This document shows positions 60,041-64,000 of a stretch of DNA of 64,000 nt, piece by piece; position 1 is the stretch's first letter, and every line of letters starts with the position of its first letter. The stretch is from CAWCAW01 sp963714125 (GTDB lineage: Bacteria; Actinomycetota; Acidimicrobiia; Acidimicrobiales; UBA8190), in contig OY970234.1 of the NCBI GenBank assembly GCA_963714125.1, positions 372,001 to 436,000 of the forward strand, read 5' to 3'. The notes under the pieces were generated by a model that saw nothing but the letters and a program-made list of their open reading frames with translations, did not search any database and was not told the DNA's origin. The position numbers and the translations under genes were made by a program.

Positions 60041-62128
60041 ATGAGCACGTTCCTCGACTACGCCATACCGGGGATCCCCTACGGGTGTGACGTCGCGCTT
60101 GTTGCCATCGGGCTCGTTCTGACGTTTCGCGCCACGGGCGTATTCAACTTGGCCTTCGGTGCGCAGGCGTTCACCGCCGCTTTCATCTTTGACGTTCTCG
60201 TGCGCACGAGCGGGCTCCCGGTCTGGTTGGCCTTCATCATCTCGGTGCTGCTGTTCTCGCCGGCCCTCGGGTGGGCCCTCGACCGGTATCTGTTCCGACA
60301 TATCCCCACCGCGTCGACGACAGCCAAGGTGGTCTCGGCGGTCGGATTGCTCATCGCCATCCCTCAGGCCGTTCCCATCATTTTCGGCGACGCCCCTCGA
60401 CTGAATCCGCCCAACCTGTGGCTGAATCCCAACCACGACTATTTCCATCTCTTCTCGACGCCGATCAACGGAGGTGAACTGTCGGGGACGGTGATCACCG
60501 TTGGAGTGGTGGCCGCCCTGATCGCCATGTTCCGCTGGTCGAGCTTCGGGCTCAAGATGCGGGCGGTGGTCGAGAGCCGTCGCATGTCGCAGCTCGAAGG
60601 AGTGAACAGCCCGGCCGTGTCGAGCGCGGCGTGGGCGCTCTCGAGCTTGTTGGCCGGTCTGGCGGGCGTGCTCCTGCTGCCCTTGCAGCCCACCCTCACC
60701 CCCACGAACCCGCTGCAGTTCACGTCGTTGCTGGTGGCCGGCCTCACCGCGGCGGCGGTGGCCAGCATGAGCTCGGTGCCGATCGCTCTCATTGCCAGCA
60801 TCGGCTTGGGCGTTCTCGTCAACCTCATCAGCGCCTATCTGCCCAACGGCGTTCTGGCCCAAGCAGCGAGCGAGGTCTTCCCCTTCGCAGTACTGGTGGG
60901 CACGTTGGTGTTCAACACGCGACTGCGTCGTTTGGACCAGAGCTCGGACCCGATGTCATCGGTCGATCCGCCCCCGGCTCCGCCCGCGGTCACCGTGCGC
61001 GACCGCAGACTGGATGCCCCCACCAAATGGGGTTTTCGCATTCTCATCGTGGCGTTCATCATCTCGTGTGTGACCTGGGTGCCGGGTGTGTGGGTCACGT
61101 CGCTTGCTCAAGGACTGGCCCTGTCGGTCGCCTTTTTGTCCATCACGCTCATTACCGGCATGAGCGGGCAGTTGTCGCTGTGTCAGTGGACCTTCGCCGG
61201 GATCGGCGCGTTCACGGCCGGTCAGCTGGCTACCCACCTCGGGCTGTCGGTCTTGTTGGGTTCGTTGCTGGGAGCGTTGTTGGCGGCGGTCACCGGGGTG
61301 GTGCTCGCCCTTGTCGCTGTCCGGCTCTCGGGGCTTCTTTTGACGATGATGACGCTCACCTTTGCGTTGTTTGCCGATCAGTTCCTTTTTCAGTACTCGT
61401 GGTCAGGCGGTGGCCTCAGCGGGGTGACCCTCCCTCGTCCGTTGATCGGTCCGTTGAACTTCAGCGACGACCGGTCGTTTCTCGTTCTTGTCTTCGTGGT
61501 GCTGGTGGCGGTGTCGGGGTTGGTGATGCTCGTCCAGCGGGGGACCACGGGCAGATATCTAGCGGCCATCCGAGGGAGCCAGACGGCGGCCGAAAGCCTC
61601 GGTATCAGCCTGACTCGGGCGCGCCTGCAGGTGTTCGCCTTGTCGGCGGGGATCGCCGGTCTCGGAGGCGCCCTGTACGGCATGCTCTATCACTCCGTCA
61701 CCGCCGACACCTTCCCTTACGAGTACTCACTGGTGTTCGCCGTGGTGGTCATCACCACCGGATCGCGCACCGTCGAAGGTGCGATCCAGTCGGGCATGGC
61801 GTATGCCATCTTCCAGCTCGTGCTGTCGCTCTACCTGCCGCAGCGCATCCAAGGGATCGAGCCGATCTTGTTCGCCGTCGGCGCCATGACCTACGCCATC
61901 CACCCTGAGGGGATCGTCGAGTTCCAGAAGAGCAAGTGGATGCGACGGGTGAACCGTCTCCTGGTGGCCTTGGACCAGCGCCGGGGCAAGGGCACCGGGG
62001 CCGGAGCCGGGGCCATGGCCGGAGCCGGAGCCGGAGCCGGAGTCGGAGCCGGAGTCGGAGCCGGGGTGTCGCCCATGGCGGACGCGCCGGGGATCCCGGC
62101 GCACATCGGGGAGGGCCTCCGTGGTTGA
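60041..62128 (+). CDS. Fused LivH-LivM permease of branched-chain-type ABC importer
   Basis: 695 residues with two permease domains in one chain. The first (about 1-300) has FNLAFGAQAFTAAFIF and LEGVNSPAVSSAAWALSS, typical of LivH. After a Pro-rich linker (about 305-320) the second (about 330-635) has SLCQWTFAGIGAFTAGQL and RGSQTAAESLGISLTRARL, typical of LivM. Most homologues encode these as two proteins. The C terminus is a Gly/Ala repeat (about 650-680, from a GGAGCC-type repeat at 61995-62064). ATG at 60041. It forms the membrane channel for the ligand of the upstream binding protein. Confidence 0.93.
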   Translation: MSTFLDYAIPGIPYGCDVALVAIGLVLTFRATGVFNLAFGAQAFTAAFIFDVLVRTSGLPVWLAFIISVLLFSPALGWALDRYLFRHIPTASTTAKVVSAVGLLIAIPQAVPIIFGDAPRLNPPNLWLNPNHDYFHLFSTPINGGELSGTVITVGVVAALIAMFRWSSFGLKMRAVVESRRMSQLEGVNSPAVSSAAWALSSLLAGLAGVLLLPLQPTLTPTNPLQFTSLLVAGLTAAAVASMSSVPIALIASIGLGVLVNLISAYLPNGVLAQAASEVFPFAVLVGTLVFNTRLRRLDQSSDPMSSVDPPPAPPAVTVRDRRLDAPTKWGFRILIVAFIISCVTWVPGVWVTSLAQGLALSVAFLSITLITGMSGQLSLCQWTFAGIGAFTAGQLATHLGLSVLLGSLLGALLAAVTGVVLALVAVRLSGLLLTMMTLTFALFADQFLFQYSWSGGGLSGVTLPRPLIGPLNFSDDRSFLVLVFVVLVAVSGLVMLVQRGTTGRYLAAIRGSQTAAESLGISLTRARLQVFALSAGIAGLGGALYGMLYHSVTADTFPYEYSLVFAVVVITTGSRTVEGAIQSGMAYAIFQLVLSLYLPQRIQGIEPILFAVGAMTYAIHPEGIVEFQKSKWMRRVNRLLVALDQRRGKGTGAGAGAMAGAGAGAGVGAGVGAGVSPMADAPGIPAHIGEGLRG
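61995..62066 (+). repeat. GGAGCC/GGAGTC hexamer repeat inside the permease gene
   Basis: About ten hexamers of the GCCGGA/GTCGGA type encode Ala-Gly and Val-Gly pairs in the cytosolic tail of the permease. Simple-sequence run that may vary in length. Confidence 0.8.
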
Positions 62129-63026
62129 CGCATGGGGAACTGCAGGCGGCGCCAATGGCGGGGGCGCCGGTGTCGGGGGTTTCCCGGGCGCGGCAGTTCC
62201 GGTCGCTCCCGCGCACGCGCAGGCGCCATCGGCACGGGTGATGCCCTCTGAAGGTCCGCTACCGGGCGAGCCGCTGCTGGTGGCTGAGAACGTCTCCAAG
62301 CGCTTTGGAGGGCTGCAGGCGCTGTCGGATGTGTCGGTGACGGTGAACGCCGGAGAGGCCGTCGGGATCGTCGGTCCCAACGGGGCGGGAAAGACGACGC
62401 TGTTCAACTGTGTGTGCGGGCAAGTGCACCCCGATTCGGGCGAGGTGCGGTTCGCCGGCCACGATCTTGGAAAGCTGGCCGCCCATCAACGCGCCCGGCT
62501 CGGTATCCGGCGGACGTTTCAACGGATCGAGGTATTTCCGGAGCTGACGGTGCGAGACCACATCATGGTGGCCGAGCGCGCCCGGCGCGGCGACGGGGCG
62601 CTGTGGAAGGACTTGCTGAATATGGGCAAGCCCAAGGCCGATGAGATCGAACGCGTCGACGCCACGATGGAGCTCGTCGGCCTCACTGCGCTTGCCGATG
62701 TGACGGTGGCGACGCTGAGCCTGGGGCACTGCCGCTTGGTGGAGTTGGGACGGGCGTTGGCCGGTGATCCGCTCCTGCTGCTCGCCGATGAGCCATCGTC
62801 GGGACTGGACGACTACGAGACGGCCGTGCTCTCCGAAGTTCTTCGCAAGGTGCAGCGCGACCGCAACACCGCGCTGCTGCTCGTCGAGCACGACCTGCAG
62901 ATGGTGGGCAGGGTGAGTGACCGTGTCGTGGTGCTCAATTTCGGTCAGTTCGTGGCGGCGGGCACATTCGACGAAGTGATCGCCGACCCCGAGGTGCGCC
63001 GGGCCTATCTGGGGAGGACGGCATGA
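62121..63026 (+). CDS. ABC transporter ATP-binding protein (LivG type)
   Basis: 301 residues from GTG 62121, which overlaps the permease stop by 8 bp; an ATG at 62241 (MPSEGPLPGEP) would drop a 40-residue Gly/Ala-rich extension. Walker A GPNGAGKTT, LivG-type insertion with RRTFQRIEVFPELTV, signature LSLGHCR (altered from LSYGQQR), Walker B LLLLADEPSSGLD and the switch histidine in VEHDLQMV. The altered signature still has the key serine and glycine. It hydrolyses ATP to drive uptake. Confidence 0.92.
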   Translation: MVDAWGTAGGANGGGAGVGGFPGAAVPVAPAHAQAPSARVMPSEGPLPGEPLLVAENVSKRFGGLQALSDVSVTVNAGEAVGIVGPNGAGKTTLFNCVCGQVHPDSGEVRFAGHDLGKLAAHQRARLGIRRTFQRIEVFPELTVRDHIMVAERARRGDGALWKDLLNMGKPKADEIERVDATMELVGLTALADVTVATLSLGHCRLVELGRALAGDPLLLLADEPSSGLDDYETAVLSEVLRKVQRDRNTALLLVEHDLQMVGRVSDRVVVLNFGQFVAAGTFDEVIADPEVRRAYLGRTA

Positions 63027-64000
63027 TCGACCCCAAGGCATTTCCGCCGGTGCCCGCAGGGACTCCGCGTGCGTCGAGTCCAACGCCCGGTGCACCACCG
63101 TCGACGAACGGCGCAGCGTCCACGAATGGGGCGGCGGGCCCAAGCGCGTCACCAGCGGCGGCGGCGGCATCGGCGTCATCGGCGGCGTCGGCGGCACCGG
63201 CACCGGCGGCCGCATCCTCGTGGTCCCCTCCGGCGGCGACGCCGTCAGGCGGTGTGCCCCGACCCGCGTCGGGAGCAGCGGGCACGGTGCTCGAGTTCGA
63301 TGACGTGTGCGCCTCCTACGGCAGCTATCGCGCCCTCTTTTCGGTGTCGTTCTCGATTCCCGAAAACGGCAAGGTGGCGCTGCTCGGCTCGAACGGCGCT
63401 GGCAAGTCGACGGTGGCTCGGGTTGCCACCGGGCTCGTTCCTCTCACCAGTGGCGCCCTACGGGTGCAGGGGCAAGACGTGAAGCGTCTGGCTGCACATC
63501 GCATCGCCCGGCTCGGAGTGGCGCATGTTCCCGAAGGCAGGGGGGTGTTCTCCACCTTGACCGTGGCCGAGAACCTGACCTTGTCCTTCAACCGGCTTGG
63601 TCGTGGCGCCAGTGCGGACGCCCTGGATCGTGCCTTTGCGGCGTTTCCCGTGCTGGCTGAACGGCGCAAGCAGATGGCGGGCACGCTGTCGGGCGGCCAG
63701 CAGCGGATCTTGTCCTTGGCCAAAGTGCTCGCCGCGCCGCCCAAGGTGCTGATCGTCGACGAGCTTTCCCTGGGGTTGGCGCCGGTGGTGGTGGACGCTG
63801 TCTATGACGGCCTCTTGGCCATCCACGCGCAGGGCTGCGCCCTGCTTATCGTCGAGCAACAGGTGGACAGGGCGCTCGGCATTGCCGATGACGCTGTCGT
63901 CCTCGCGCACGGCTCGGTGGCATGGCACGGGCCGGCGGCTGATGCGGGGCCGGCGGTGGAGCAGCTTCTGGCCGGCGTGGGCGCGGGAGAAGGCACCGCC
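63023..64000 (+). CDS. ABC transporter ATP-binding protein (LivF type), 3' end cut by window edge
   Basis: 326 codons are visible, open at the right edge. ATG at 63023 overlaps the LivG stop (ATGA). After an 88-residue Ala/Ser/Pro-rich extension come VLEFDDVCASYGSYRAL, Walker A GSNGAGKST, PEGRGVFSTLTVAENL, signature LSGGQQRILSL, Walker B VLIVDELSLGLAP and VEQQVDRAL. It pairs with LivG on the fused permease. The long N-terminal extension is unusual for LivF, which normally begins near the Walker A domain. Confidence 0.9.
   Translation, partial: MIDPKAFPPVPAGTPRASSPTPGAPPSTNGAASTNGAAGPSASPAAAAASASSAASAAPAPAAASSWSPPAATPSGGVPRPASGAAGTVLEFDDVCASYGSYRALFSVSFSIPENGKVALLGSNGAGKSTVARVATGLVPLTSGALRVQGQDVKRLAAHRIARLGVAHVPEGRGVFSTLTVAENLTLSFNRLGRGASADALDRAFAAFPVLAERRKQMAGTLSGGQQRILSLAKVLAAPPKVLIVDELSLGLAPVVVDAVYDGLLAIHAQGCALLIVEQQVDRALGIADDAVVLAHGSVAWHGPAADAGPAVEQLLAGVGAGEGTA

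Noticed and set aside
59978..60862. 294-codon minus-strand open frame
   Set aside because: Gln/Arg/Gly/His-rich shadow of the permease gene.

Overview
The window reads as one continuous stretch of a high-GC actinobacterial chromosome. GTG starts are common, genes overlap end to start (ATGA, GTGA, TAATG), and the gene families are those typical of soil and freshwater actinomycetes. An uncultured member of the Acidimicrobiia or a relative is my best guess, but that is inference; no rRNA, tRNA or housekeeping marker is present to settle it. I count about 55 protein genes, with no insertion sequence, phage gene, CRISPR array or RNA gene. The left edge cuts an aldehyde dehydrogenase and the right edge cuts an ABC ATPase.

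Almost everything is acyl-CoA catabolism. There are four AMP-forming acyl-CoA ligases, one PaaK-type ligase and one ADP-forming acyl-CoA synthetase. There are six acyl-CoA dehydrogenases, three crotonases, four SDR/epimerase-type enzymes and three zinc alcohol dehydrogenases. Two aldehyde dehydrogenases, five thiolase-fold enzymes and three DUF35 OB-fold partners are present, with three CoA-transferases (two CaiB/BaiF type, one fused IpdAB-like). Four divergent amidohydrolase-2 TIM barrels and one D-aminoacylase-type amidohydrolase complete the set.

Layout: 1-2084, ALDH fragment and a frameshifted unknown gene. 2168-10655, a minus-strand thiolase/epimerase/CoA-transferase/DUF35 block interrupted by a plus-strand DUF2889 gene. 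10746-19585, a plus-strand crotonase-amidohydrolase-SDR-SDR-ligase-ACAD-ADH-VOC run. 19587-29978, minus-strand ligases, ACAD, thiolase+DUF35, two amidohydrolases and a TetR regulator. 30047-37141, a plus-strand ALDH, D-aminoacylase, ADH, amidohydrolase, DUF35+thiolase run. 37190-39962, minus-strand DinB, ACAD and 2-hydroxyacid dehydrogenase. 40013-41974, FGGY kinase and a CMD-like protein. 41996-48258, minus-strand TetR, ADH, SDR, CoA-transferase, crotonase and ACAD. 48325-51037, ACAD, PanE-like and DHFR-like genes. 51086-58236, ligases, ACAD, crotonase and fused CoA-transferase. 58609-64000, a branched-chain-amino-acid-type ABC importer with a fused permease.

The strongest new signal is a shared palindrome, TGAC-N6-GTCA (extended CTGAC-N6-GTCAG). 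It occurs in eight intergenic or start-proximal promoter positions: 3342, 10682, 11655, 23806, 40013, 48275, 52713 and 58496. A weaker ninth copy lies directly in front of the TetR gene at 41996-42820. This suggests that the dispersed catabolic operons and the ABC importer form one local regulon for uptake and beta-oxidation-like breakdown of an unknown, possibly cyclic or branched, carboxylic acid. A second TetR gene (29373-29978) has a different palindrome next to it. Further points of interest are thiolase-fold proteins with missing catalytic residues, each beside or near a DUF35 partner, a tandem CaiB/BaiF fusion with only one catalytic aspartate, and acyl-CoA dehydrogenases that divide into base-carrying and base-lacking types.
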